Source: CAZEQD01 sp964514305 (GTDB lineage Bacteria > Acidobacteriota > Aminicenantia > Aminicenantales > Aminicenantaceae). From it: 64,000 bases of DNA. Positions within the stretch are counted from its first letter, which is position 1. Each line of letters starts with the position of its first letter. Made by a program: the position numbers and the translations under genes. The DNA is taken from the NCBI GenBank assembly GCA_964514305.1, contig CAZEQD010000003.1:22474-86473 (forward strand). The letters are read 5' to 3'. The notes under the pieces are model-generated. The model was not told the origin of the DNA, did not search any database, and saw nothing but the letters and a program-made list of their open reading frames with translations. This document shows positions 41,478-50,143 of this stretch, one piece after another.

Positions 41478-42776
41478 TCAGTCTAAGAGGTTTCTTTCCT
41501 TAGCTTCTTTTATCAGGTCCGGCCTAAATTTAGGGTGAGCAATACTGATCAGAGCTTTTGTTCTTTCCTGGAGGTTTTTTCCATGAAGGTAAGCTACCCC
41601 ATACTCAGTGACTACATACTTAACATCGGCCCGGGTAGTAACCACCCCGGCCCCTTTTTTCAGAAAGGGAACGATGCGTGATATTTCACCATTTTTAGCC
41701 GTAGAAGGAAGAGCAATAATTGGTTTACCTCCCTTGGATTGAGCTGCGCCCCGAATGAAATCGACCTGTCCCCCAAACCCGCTGTAAATGTAAGTACCAA
41801 TAGAGTCCGAACAAACCTGACCAGTTATATCAACCTCAATAGCTGAATTGATGGCTACCATATTATCATTGCGAGAGACATTGAAAGGATGGTTAGTGTA
41901 ATCTACAGGATGTCCTTCAAAGATAGGATTATTATCAGCAAATTCATAGAGCCTATCGGAGCCTAAAATAAAAGTCAAAATTACCTTATAAGGATGAAAG
42001 GTTTTTTTGGCTCCAGTAATGGTTCCCTCTTCAATGGCTTCCATGACTCCATCGGAGACCATCTCGGTGTGGATTCCTAAATCCCGACGACCCTTCAAAG
42101 CAGAGAGAACAGCATCCGGTATTCCCCCAATGCCTAACTGCAAGGTTGAGCCATCCTCGATTAAATCAGCAATAAAGTTTCCTATCTTTCTTTCTACTTC
42201 ACTAAAAGGTTTTTTCTCAAGCTGAGGTAAAGGTTCAGAAACTTCAACAATTTTATGGACTCTCGACACATGAATAAAAGAATCTCCCAGAATACGCGGC
42301 ATCTTTTCATTTACCTGAGCGATGACAATTTTGGCTGTTTCAGCAGCAGCTTTGGAAGCTAAGACTTCGGCTCCAAAGCTCATAAACCCATGTTCATCAG
42401 GAGGAGATAGATGGACCATGGCTACATCTATGGGCATCTGACCAGAATAGAATAAATTTGGTATTTGATGGAGGAAAATAGGCACATAGCCAGCTCTTCC
42501 TTCATTGATGGCTTTACGGTCAGCCGGGCCGACAAAAAGAGAATTATGGCGGAAATGGCCTTCCATTTCAGGCTTAGAAAGAGGATCTTCGCCCATTAAA
42601 AGAACGTGAACCAGCTCTACCCCTTCCAGTTCATCCTTCCTCGAGGCTAAGGCCTTTAATAATACATAAGGAGTAGCAGCATTGCCGCTGATATAAACTC
42701 GGCTACGGCTTTTAATTTCAGCTACCGCTTCTTCAGCTGAGACCAACTTTTTTTTGTAATCATCAACACATGACAT
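41478..42776 (-). CDS. Acetyl-CoA hydrolase/transferase (4-hydroxybutyrate CoA-transferase-like)
   Basis: A 432-residue family I CoA-transferase. The signature GSTLQLGIGGIPDAVLSAL, the catalytic Glu in NSAIEVDITGQVCSD, and YSGFGGQVDFIRGAAQSKGGKPIIALPSTA are present. Members move CoA between acetyl-CoA and butyrate, propionate or 4-hydroxybutyrate. In context it can release energy or CoA from acyl-CoA formed in amino-acid fermentation. It follows nfnB by 53 nt and is probably the tail of the redox operon. The exact acyl substrate cannot be read from sequence. Confidence 0.85.
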   Translation of the reverse strand: MSCVDDYKKKLVSAEEAVAEIKSRSRVYISGNAATPYVLLKALASRKDELEGVELVHVLLMGEDPLSKPEMEGHFRHNSLFVGPADRKAINEGRAGYVPIFLHQIPNLFYSGQMPIDVAMVHLSPPDEHGFMSFGAEVLASKAAAETAKIVIAQVNEKMPRILGDSFIHVSRVHKIVEVSEPLPQLEKKPFSEVERKIGNFIADLIEDGSTLQLGIGGIPDAVLSALKGRRDLGIHTEMVSDGVMEAIEEGTITGAKKTFHPYKVILTFILGSDRLYEFADNNPIFEGHPVDYTNHPFNVSRNDNMVAINSAIEVDITGQVCSDSIGTYIYSGFGGQVDFIRGAAQSKGGKPIIALPSTAKNGEISRIVPFLKKGAGVVTTRADVKYVVTEYGVAYLHGKNLQERTKALISIAHPKFRPDLIKEAKERNLLD

Positions 42777-42829
42777 TTTTTTTCACCTACCTTCTAGGCG
42801 GTTTTCCTTAAAGACAGCAGCTTCTATTT

Positions 42830-44347
42830 TTATTTTTTACCCTTAGACCGCCCACGGATTTTTAAATATTTATCAATTTCAGCAGCAGCTACCCGACCAT
42901 CTCCCATGGCCAGAATAACTGTGGCTCCACCTCTAACAATATCTCCCCCGGCATAAACGCCTTCCATGCCTGTAGCCATAGTATTCCAATCAACTTCAAC
43001 ATTTCCCCATTTCCCTACTTTAAGTTGAGGCGTTGTTTGGGGAATCAAAGGATTAGGGCTTTGGCCAATAGCCACCACCACCAAATCTACTTCCATGGTG
43101 AACTCTGAACCCTCAATAGGAATAGGACGACGCCTGCCGGAAGAATCAGGTTCCCCAAGTTTCATTTTTATACATTCCATAGCCTTAACTCGTCCCTGGT
43201 CATCGCCAATATACCTGATGGGAGCAGTAAGAAAATGGAATTCAATACCTTCTTCCTCAGCATGCTTTATTTCTTCAATTCGGGCTGGCATTTCTACCCG
43301 CGAGCGGCGGTAGACGATAATGGCCTGTTCTGCCCCTAGCCTTTTCGCAGTTCGTACCGAATCCATAGCCACATTACCACCGCCTATAACCGCAGCCCGT
43401 CTGGCCAAAAATATAGGTGTATCATATTCAGGAAACTTATAAGCTTTCATCAGATTGACTCTGGTTAAATATTCATTGGCTGAGTAGACTCCGATCAGAT
43501 TCTCTCCAGGAATACGCATAAAATTAGGCAGGCCTGCTCCAGTGCCGATAAAAAAAGCTTCATAACCTTCTTTCTTTAAATCTTCCAAAGTGGCTGTCTT
43601 ACCAACGATAAAGTTTGTCCTAAGTTCTACTCCCAGTTTTTTCAAATATTCTACTTCTGATTCCAGGATGGCCTTCGGCAGCCTGAATTCAGGAATACCA
43701 TAAACCAAAACGCCACCTGCCACATGAAGAGCTTCAAAAATAGTGATTTTATGTCCTTTTTTTGCCAGCTCTCCAGCTACAGTCAAGCCGGCTGGACCAG
43801 CTCCGATAACGGCCACTTTATGACCAGTTGAAGGAGGGATTTCGGGGATATAGATTTCCCCCTGAGCCCTTTCATAATCTGAGACAAATCTTTCTAAATT
43901 GCCAATGGCCACCGATACTCCTGTTGCTTTTTTCAAATTACAGACGGCCTCACATTGAGACTCCTGAGGACATACCCGGCCGCAAATAGCCGGAAGAGAG
44001 TTGGCCTCTTTTATCTTTCTAACACTCTTAATAAAATCACCGATCTCAACTAATTTGACAAATGTTGGAATATCAATCCCTACCGGACAACCTTTCACAC
44101 ACGAGGGATTAGCACAATCCAAACAACGGCGGGCTTCTTCTCTAGCAAGTTTTGCCTCCAAACCCAGATTAACCTCATTAAAATCTTTGTTTCTAACTTC
44201 AGGGTCCCGTTCGGGCATTTTCTGGCGAGGAATCTTTATTCTTTCTCTAACAGGAAGAGATTTACGCAGTTCCTTCCGCCATTCCTGGTTAAAGGCTTGA
44301 CGTAGCCTTTTTTTGACTTCCGGGGATAATTCTTTATCTTGACTCAT
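42830..44347 (-). CDS. nfnB: NADPH-binding subunit of ferredoxin:NADP oxidoreductase (NfnB), glutamate-synthase-small-chain family
   Basis: A 505-residue flavoprotein with an N-terminal cysteine-rich cluster domain (CLDCANPSCVKGCPVGIDIP and ICGRVCPQESQCEAVCNLKK) and two nucleotide-binding motifs (VAVIGAGPAGLTVAGELAKKG for FAD, AAVIGGGNVAMDSVRTAKRLG for NADPH). Identical in layout to GltD and SudA; the NfnA gene just upstream makes NfnB the best call. NfnAB links NADH, NADPH and reduced ferredoxin by electron bifurcation. It may also serve as a stand-alone glutamate synthase subunit, but no GltB is present. Confidence 0.87.
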   Translation of the reverse strand: MSQDKELSPEVKKRLRQAFNQEWRKELRKSLPVRERIKIPRQKMPERDPEVRNKDFNEVNLGLEAKLAREEARRCLDCANPSCVKGCPVGIDIPTFVKLVEIGDFIKSVRKIKEANSLPAICGRVCPQESQCEAVCNLKKATGVSVAIGNLERFVSDYERAQGEIYIPEIPPSTGHKVAVIGAGPAGLTVAGELAKKGHKITIFEALHVAGGVLVYGIPEFRLPKAILESEVEYLKKLGVELRTNFIVGKTATLEDLKKEGYEAFFIGTGAGLPNFMRIPGENLIGVYSANEYLTRVNLMKAYKFPEYDTPIFLARRAAVIGGGNVAMDSVRTAKRLGAEQAIIVYRRSRVEMPARIEEIKHAEEEGIEFHFLTAPIRYIGDDQGRVKAMECIKMKLGEPDSSGRRRPIPIEGSEFTMEVDLVVVAIGQSPNPLIPQTTPQLKVGKWGNVEVDWNTMATGMEGVYAGGDIVRGGATVILAMGDGRVAAAEIDKYLKIRGRSKGKK

Positions 44348-44370
44348 TTTTTCACTTCATAGCTTAGAGC

Positions 44371-45204
44371 TTAAGAAAAATTTTTCTTCTCCCAAAAAGA
44401 TAAGGATTGAATTTCATCGTCAAAATAGGTCTTCCTTCGGGCAAAAAGCTCTTCCCAATTGACCAGATGTCCATCAAATTCGGGCCCATCAACACAGGCA
44501 AATTTTGTCTTGCCTCCAACTGTTACCCGGCAAGCTCCGCACATCCCAGTGCCGTCAACCATAATAGGATTGAGACTGACCATGGTTTTTACGCCCAGGG
44601 GCCGGGTGGCCTCAGCACAGGTATACATCAGATAAGTACAACCGATAGAGATCACCCGATCTATCCTGGCCTTCCTCTTCAGGATATCCTTGAGGACGGC
44701 AGGAACATAATCTTTACAATTATAATAATTGTCCCTTGAAGAAACATAAAATTCATCGCTAATTTCTTTAAACCTTTCCTCCCAATAGAGAAGATAACTG
44801 GCTTTTATATCCAAAAGAGTAATAATTTTATTTTTTGCTTTCTTGAGAGCACGAGCAATAGGATATATAGCTCCAATCCCGTAACACCCACCAGCACAAA
44901 TCACAGTGCCGAATTTAGCTATTTCAGACGGTTTGCCCAAAGGACCGACAAAAACCGGAACTTCATCTCCTTCTTTGAGCAAAGAAAGTTTGTGAGTAGA
45001 AGTTCCTACAACCAGAAAAACAGCTGTAATAGAGCCTCTCTCGCTATCCCAATCGGCAATGGTTAAAGGGATTCTCTCGCCTAATTCATCAGGCATAATA
45101 ATGACAAATTGGCCCGGCTTACATTTTTTAGCAATTTCAGGCGCCTCGACCTCAATTAAGTGAATATTGGGGACCAAACGCTCTCTTTTTAAGACTTTAG
45201 CCAT
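44371..45204 (-). CDS. nfnA: NADH-binding subunit of ferredoxin:NADP oxidoreductase (NfnA)
   Basis: A 277-residue FAD/NAD-binding protein like dihydroorotate dehydrogenase electron-transfer subunits: PGQFVIIMPDELGERIPLTIAD for FAD, GGCYGIGAIYPIA for NAD, and a C-terminal [2Fe-2S] cysteine set (GTGMCGACRVTVGGKTKFACVDGPEFDGHLVNW). The open frame extends 14 codons further, but the ATG at 45204 follows AGAGGAAAA and overlaps the TAA of the NuoG-like gene as TAATG, so I take it as the start. Pairs with NfnB 23 nt downstream. Confidence 0.88.
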   Translation of the reverse strand: MAKVLKRERLVPNIHLIEVEAPEIAKKCKPGQFVIIMPDELGERIPLTIADWDSERGSITAVFLVVGTSTHKLSLLKEGDEVPVFVGPLGKPSEIAKFGTVICAGGCYGIGAIYPIARALKKAKNKIITLLDIKASYLLYWEERFKEISDEFYVSSRDNYYNCKDYVPAVLKDILKRKARIDRVISIGCTYLMYTCAEATRPLGVKTMVSLNPIMVDGTGMCGACRVTVGGKTKFACVDGPEFDGHLVNWEELFARRKTYFDDEIQSLSFWEKKNFS

Positions 45205-47762
45205 TATTTTCCTCTTATAATTTTGACAGCTATGGGGCCTAAACAAAGCTGATCTTTTCCCGAAGAAAACAAAGCTAGAGAGGAATACTCTGAATCTTGT
45301 TCAGGTAAAAAACTTGCCCTTAAAATCCCTTGAGGCAGGGCCTCGGAAATTTTAGTAATTCCCTTAAACTGGCCGCTGGAGGATTTGACAATTATAATCT
45401 CCCCCTCTCTTAAATTCAATTGCTGGGCATCTTGAGGAGAGATCTCAACCCATCTTGAGTCTCTAATCCTGCTTAAACCTTTCACTTCCTGACTGAGAAT
45501 AAGATTGCGGTAATGATCTGAATTATATCTGAGAAGAAGAAGATAAGGGTACTTTTTTCCTAATTTTGCTTTTGAGGGAAGAGTATCTGTCAGCATAAAT
45601 TTATTCTGGTCTTTGCTTGCCTGGGAAGAAATAAAAACATCCTTTCTTTTGGCTAGCTGAGAGTAAGAAGCTTTAGCCAAAGCTGGAATTGACTGCTGTA
45701 TTTCTTTCATGATCGAAGAAGCTCTTTTATAGCCAAAATCTTTACTTCCCATTTTTTGAGCAATTTTAGATATTATCCACCAATCTGGTTGAGCCTCTCC
45801 TAAAGTATTAATAACTTTGTTCAATTTCTGAATTCTGCCTTCTGTGTTGACCAAGGTCCCCTCTATTTCTAAAAAAGTGGCCGCAGGGAGGAGGGCATCA
45901 GCCTGGCTGGCTTTTTCACTTAAAAACGAATCCTGAATTACTAGAAACTCAGGCCTCCTCTTAAAGTGAGGGATACCCCCTACTGCGTATATGGCTTTTA
46001 TTTTAGAATCAGACAATTGAGTAAAAATCGTTTGCTCGTCAGCAAAAGAAGAAGAAAAATGATTCTCAATTTCCATCATTCCCCGTTGATCACAATCCAA
46101 ACTCAAAGGAATAAGTCTGCCACCAGTTAACAGAGTTAAGTTCCAGAGAGCTTCAAGGCTCTGAGACCCGCCAGCACCCAGGGACAAGCCTGGGCCAAAA
46201 ATAAAGAGCGGAGAATCTTCATGAAGAAGGTGAGCCGTTTCTTTCAGAGTCTCTTCCCTTAGGCCTACAATCTCCTTGACCCGAGCAACCTCAAATTTGT
46301 CCAGGAAATTTCGGAAAGAATCAAAGTTTTTAATCTCGGATAGTGATTTGAGATGGACCTCTTCTAAGAAATATTTGGAAATAAAGCTAAGGAGATAGAA
46401 TTCCGAACCGGGCTTCAGCTTAAGGAAAATTGAAGAGAAACGACTCCAAAAAAACTCTACAGGCGAAGCTATAACAAGTTTGGCTCCTTTCTTAACAGCT
46501 TTGAGAATTGCCAGCCAGATTATAGGATAAGAAGTGACTATATCTTCATTAATTATAAATATTAATTTAGCTTTAGAAATTGCTTCTAAGCTGAAATTAT
46601 AATCTCCAGCCGGCCCATTCTTCTCGATTATCTTTTTATAAAGTTCTAAAGGAGATTGAATCCTTACCCTCATCATATTTCTAGTTTTTAAAACATTATG
46701 AGCGAATTTATATAAAAGATAGCCATCTTCAAGAGTTATTTCTGAGGAAGGAATAACTCCAATTTCATCACCTTTGTAAGCTCTTAACTTTTTAGCTACA
46801 AAATCCAAAGCTTCATCCCAGCTGACTTCTTCCAATTTTTTCTTCTTCCTAATCAAAGGCTTTAAAATCCTTTTAGGGCTATAGGCTAACTCCCTAAGAG
46901 TAAAGCGGCCTTTGACGCAGGCCTGCCCATGATTAACCTTTCCTTCGGCCAAAGGTTTTGAGTTCAATATCCTGCCTTTTATCAAATCTACTTTCATTTC
47001 ACAGCCCAACGGACAAAGGGAACAGATAGTTGTAACTGACTCATCAGGCAGAAGTTCATATTTAATAGCTCTTTCTGTTAAGGCTCCAGTAGGGCAGATA
47101 TCAACACAGGCCCCACAAAATTGGCAACCCGATTCTAAAAGTGGTCGGTCGAGAACCGTTCCAACCACTGCCCTTGAGCCTCTAAAAACAAAGGAAAGAG
47201 CCGAAGCCCCCCTCAGTTCTTGACAGACTCTGACACATCTTCCGCACAAGATACAAAGATTATAATTGCGGTCAAAAAAAGGATCCTCTCTCTTGACTTC
47301 ATAGTTACGGTAAAGGGCTGGAAAATTTACTCGATTGATTTTCAAAGCTTGAACTACATCCTGAAGGTCACAGCGGCCGTTATTAGGGCAAAAAACACAA
47401 CCTGTAACCTCACTCACTTTTCGGATAGTGGACTTATATTCGTCGCAATTCTCTTTTTCGCTGCAGATTAGGCAAGCATGGGGATGCTCGGAAAGAATAA
47501 GTTCTAAAATTTGTCTTCTAATCTTCTGCAGTTGAGGAGTATCTGTTTTTATTTCCATGCCCTCTTCAACATAGGTTCCGCAGGAAGGAGGGAATCCTCT
47601 TCTTCCCTTAATCTCCACAATGCACAGGCGGCAGCCGCTGAAAGGCTCCAAGTAAGGGTGATCACAGAGGGAAGGGATAAAAATATTGTTCTCTCTGGCT
47701 ACCTCGAGGATAGTCTTTTTACCTTCTACTTCTAAGAGCTGGCCATTAATGATAATCTTCAT
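45204..47762 (-). CDS. nuoG: NuoG-like iron-sulfur/molybdopterin-fold subunit without the catalytic Cys/Sec
   Basis: An 852-residue redox subunit. N-terminus: [2Fe-2S] motif (CDHPYLEPFSGCRLC), a NuoG-type His-Cys cluster (HPHACLICSEKENC, CVFCPNNGRCDLQ), two [4Fe-4S] clusters (CILCGRCVRVCQE, CQFCGACVDICP) and the CSLCPLGCEM cluster of molybdopterin enzymes. From residue about 300 the fold is molybdopterin oxidoreductase, ending with a dinucleotide-binding domain. Formate dehydrogenases carry an essential Cys or Sec after the ARxCH motif; I find none in the region (YKFAHNVLKTRNMMRV...), so it probably carries electrons without formate chemistry. It lies with NuoE and NuoF but without NuoB, C, D or membrane subunits. 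Confidence 0.8.
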   Translation of the reverse strand: MKIIINGQLLEVEGKKTILEVARENNIFIPSLCDHPYLEPFSGCRLCIVEIKGRRGFPPSCGTYVEEGMEIKTDTPQLQKIRRQILELILSEHPHACLICSEKENCDEYKSTIRKVSEVTGCVFCPNNGRCDLQDVVQALKINRVNFPALYRNYEVKREDPFFDRNYNLCILCGRCVRVCQELRGASALSFVFRGSRAVVGTVLDRPLLESGCQFCGACVDICPTGALTERAIKYELLPDESVTTICSLCPLGCEMKVDLIKGRILNSKPLAEGKVNHGQACVKGRFTLRELAYSPKRILKPLIRKKKKLEEVSWDEALDFVAKKLRAYKGDEIGVIPSSEITLEDGYLLYKFAHNVLKTRNMMRVRIQSPLELYKKIIEKNGPAGDYNFSLEAISKAKLIFIINEDIVTSYPIIWLAILKAVKKGAKLVIASPVEFFWSRFSSIFLKLKPGSEFYLLSFISKYFLEEVHLKSLSEIKNFDSFRNFLDKFEVARVKEIVGLREETLKETAHLLHEDSPLFIFGPGLSLGAGGSQSLEALWNLTLLTGGRLIPLSLDCDQRGMMEIENHFSSSFADEQTIFTQLSDSKIKAIYAVGGIPHFKRRPEFLVIQDSFLSEKASQADALLPAATFLEIEGTLVNTEGRIQKLNKVINTLGEAQPDWWIISKIAQKMGSKDFGYKRASSIMKEIQQSIPALAKASYSQLAKRKDVFISSQASKDQNKFMLTDTLPSKAKLGKKYPYLLLLRYNSDHYRNLILSQEVKGLSRIRDSRWVEISPQDAQQLNLREGEIIIVKSSSGQFKGITKISEALPQGILRASFLPEQDSEYSSLALFSSGKDQLCLGPIAVKIIRGK

Positions 47763-47763
47763 T

Positions 47764-49689
47764 TTACCGCTTTTTTCTCAAAGATTTTTTAAGTAGCCTA
47801 TCTCTTTTCTGGCCTGTATATTTAGAAACAGCTTTTACTTTAGGGGGACAAACATCAAGACAGGCCCCGCATTTTATACATAAATTCTGATCGATAACAT
47901 GAACTTTTTTCCTTTCTCCAGAAATGGCTCCAGCTGGACAGCTCTTCAAACAAAGAAGGCAGCCGACACATTTTTCTGGTTCAATATAATAAACAATCAA
48001 ATCTTTGCAGACTAAAGCTGGGCAGGCTTTATTTTTAATATGAGCTTCATATTCCTGGCGGAAATAACGAAGCGTGGTTAAAACGGGATTTGGGGCGGTT
48101 TGGCCTAAGCCACAAAGGGAAGCAGCCTTCACTGTTTTAGCCAGATTTTCGAGTATCTCCAGGTCCCCCTCTTCCCCTTTACCCTGAGTAATTCTGGTTA
48201 AAATCTCTACCATCTGTCTGGTTCCCACCCGACAGGGAACACACTTACCGCAGGATTCTTCTTGAGTAAAATTTAGAAAATAACGAGCTACATCAACCAT
48301 ACAGGTTTCTTCATCCATGACAATCATTCCCCCAGAACCCATGATTGAGCCAGCCTTAGTTAAAGTATCATAATCTACAGTCAAATTAAGCATTGAGGCA
48401 GGAATACATCCTCCAGAAGGACCTCCTGTCTGGACAGCTTTAAATTTCTTATCATCCTTTATCCCGCCTCCTATATCATAAATAATTTCTTTAAGAGTAA
48501 TGCCCATCGGAACTTCAACTAAACCTGTATTTCTTATTTTACCCACTAAAGAAAAAATCTTGGTTCCCTTGCTCATTTGGCTCCCAATCTGAGAATACCA
48601 TTCAGCACCCTTATTAATGATAAGAGGCACGTTAGCCCAGGTCTCAACATTGTTGATATTGGTGGGCTTACCCCATAAACCTGATTGAGCTGGAAAAGGA
48701 GGTCTCTGCCGGGGAAAAGCCCGACGTCCTTCAATTGAAGCTATCAAAGAAGTTTCTTCTCCGGAGACAAAAGCCCCGGCTCCCTCGACCACATGAATAT
48801 CAAAGCTAAATTCCGATCCCATTATTGACTTTCCCAAAAGTCCAGCTGCCTTTGCCTGTTCCAGAGCTATTGTTACATGTTTAACAGCGAGGGGATATTC
48901 CATCCTGACATAAATGTAGCCTTCATTGGCTCCAATGGCATAAGCTCCGATAATCATACCTTCAATTACACTGTGAGGGTTTCCTTCCAGAAGACTGCGG
49001 TCCATATAAGCTCCAGGGTCTCCCTCGTCAGCATTACAAATTATGTATTTCACCTCTGCCTTAGAGGCCCGACAGATCTCCCATTTGCGTCCGGTTGGAA
49101 AACCAGCGCCACCCCGCCCTCTTAAACCTGAGGCCTTAACTTCTTCAATTACCTCTTCGGAAGTCATATTAAAAAGAATTTTGGCTAAGGCCTGGTAACC
49201 ATCAATAACAATATAATCTTCGATATTGGTAGGGTCGACTCTCAAGTTATTTTCTGTCAAGAGTCTTATTTGTTTTTGATAAAAAGGTATATCTTTCTGC
49301 TTGATCACCTTCTTTTTGGTTTTGGTATCTTCGTAGACAAGAGAAGGAATAATCTTATCTTTTAAAATCGTCTCCTCAATTATTTGAGGGACATCATCAG
49401 CTTTAAGGTTCTTATAAAAAATTTCACCTGGATAAATAATTATATTAGGTTCCAGCTGACAAAAACCATGGCAACCTGTTATCTTGAGACCGACCCTCCC
49501 TCCAAGGCCTCTTTTCTTAATCTCAGCTTTTAAAGCCTCAATCACTGGTAAAGATCCGCTGGCTTGGCCGCAGGTCCCAGAGGAGACGACAATTGTTTTC
49601 TCATAGATAGGACGAGAGGCAATAATCTTCTTCTTCCATTCTAAAAGTTTTTCAGGTTGAGTTATCTTTTCTTTAAACATGTCTGTCAT
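47764..49689 (-). CDS. nuoF: NADH-binding flavoprotein NuoF/HydB type
   Basis: A 641-residue subunit: a thioredoxin-like ferredoxin N-domain (residues 30-125, SGTCGQASGSLPV...CHGFCQLEP), a NuoF core that binds FMN and NADH (GLRGRGGAGFPTGRKWE, NADEGDPGAYMDR, EGAGAFVSGEETSLIASIEG, ESCGKCVPCRVGTRQ cluster), and a C-terminal two-[4Fe-4S] ferredoxin (CVGCLLCLKSCP, CIKCGACLDVCP). This long form is that of HydB/HndC and other soluble, often electron-bifurcating, complexes rather than plain complex I NuoF. It abuts NuoE. The NADH oxidised here could come from the adjacent alanine dehydrogenase. Confidence 0.9.
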   Translation of the reverse strand: MTDMFKEKITQPEKLLEWKKKIIASRPIYEKTIVVSSGTCGQASGSLPVIEALKAEIKKRGLGGRVGLKITGCHGFCQLEPNIIIYPGEIFYKNLKADDVPQIIEETILKDKIIPSLVYEDTKTKKKVIKQKDIPFYQKQIRLLTENNLRVDPTNIEDYIVIDGYQALAKILFNMTSEEVIEEVKASGLRGRGGAGFPTGRKWEICRASKAEVKYIICNADEGDPGAYMDRSLLEGNPHSVIEGMIIGAYAIGANEGYIYVRMEYPLAVKHVTIALEQAKAAGLLGKSIMGSEFSFDIHVVEGAGAFVSGEETSLIASIEGRRAFPRQRPPFPAQSGLWGKPTNINNVETWANVPLIINKGAEWYSQIGSQMSKGTKIFSLVGKIRNTGLVEVPMGITLKEIIYDIGGGIKDDKKFKAVQTGGPSGGCIPASMLNLTVDYDTLTKAGSIMGSGGMIVMDEETCMVDVARYFLNFTQEESCGKCVPCRVGTRQMVEILTRITQGKGEEGDLEILENLAKTVKAASLCGLGQTAPNPVLTTLRYFRQEYEAHIKNKACPALVCKDLIVYYIEPEKCVGCLLCLKSCPAGAISGERKKVHVIDQNLCIKCGACLDVCPPKVKAVSKYTGQKRDRLLKKSLRKKR

Positions 49690-50127
49690 TTATTTGTACT
49701 CGCTTAGTATAGAATCCACTTTTTTCAAGGTAGTATAGGAATAATATTTACCATCAACTACTACTACCGGACCAATAGCACAGCATCCTAAACAGTTAAC
49801 TGTTTCCAGGGTAAATTTTCGATCGGGGGTTGTTTGGCCAACCTTGATATTTAGTTTGCGAGCAAAATCATCAGCAATCTTATCTCCGCCTCTAACATGA
49901 CAAGCAGTGCCCAGACAGACTGTAATTAAATGTTGGCCTCTTGGTTCTAAAGTAAAAGCCTTGTAAAAAGTCAGAACTCCAAATATCTCACTTTCTGAAA
50001 TCTTTAAATAGTCGGATATCCTGGAGATAGCTTCAGCTGGAATATAACCATATTTATGCTGGACCTGATGAAGAATATGAATAAGATTTCTCTGTTGGGG
50101 CTTAAACTGTCTTAATATTTGCTCCAT
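49690..50127 (-). CDS. nuoE: NuoE-type [2Fe-2S] thioredoxin-like subunit
   Basis: A 145-residue subunit with a helical N-terminus (LIHILHQVQHKYGYIPAEAISRISDYLKISESEIFGVLTFYKAF) and a thioredoxin fold holding a [2Fe-2S] cluster (VCLGTACHVRGG ... VNCLGCCAIGPVVVVDGKYY). It is the normal partner of NuoF in complex I and in HydABC-type enzymes. The next gene, nuoF, begins directly after its stop codon (TAAATG). First redox gene after ald. Confidence 0.93.
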   Translation of the reverse strand: MEQILRQFKPQQRNLIHILHQVQHKYGYIPAEAISRISDYLKISESEIFGVLTFYKAFTLEPRGQHLITVCLGTACHVRGGDKIADDFARKLNIKVGQTTPDRKFTLETVNCLGCCAIGPVVVVDGKYYSYTTLKKVDSILSEYK

Positions 50128-50143
50128 TTGTTATTCTGAGAAA

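Noticed and set aside
44371..45246. Longer N-terminus for NfnA beginning at 45246
   Set aside because: The ATG at 45204 has AGAGG upstream and overlaps the previous stop as TAATG; the extra 14 residues do not resemble the family.
45204..47762. Formate dehydrogenase alpha subunit
   Set aside because: The CSLCPLGC cluster and fold fit, but the catalytic Cys/Sec segment is not seen, and it sits with NuoE and NuoF.
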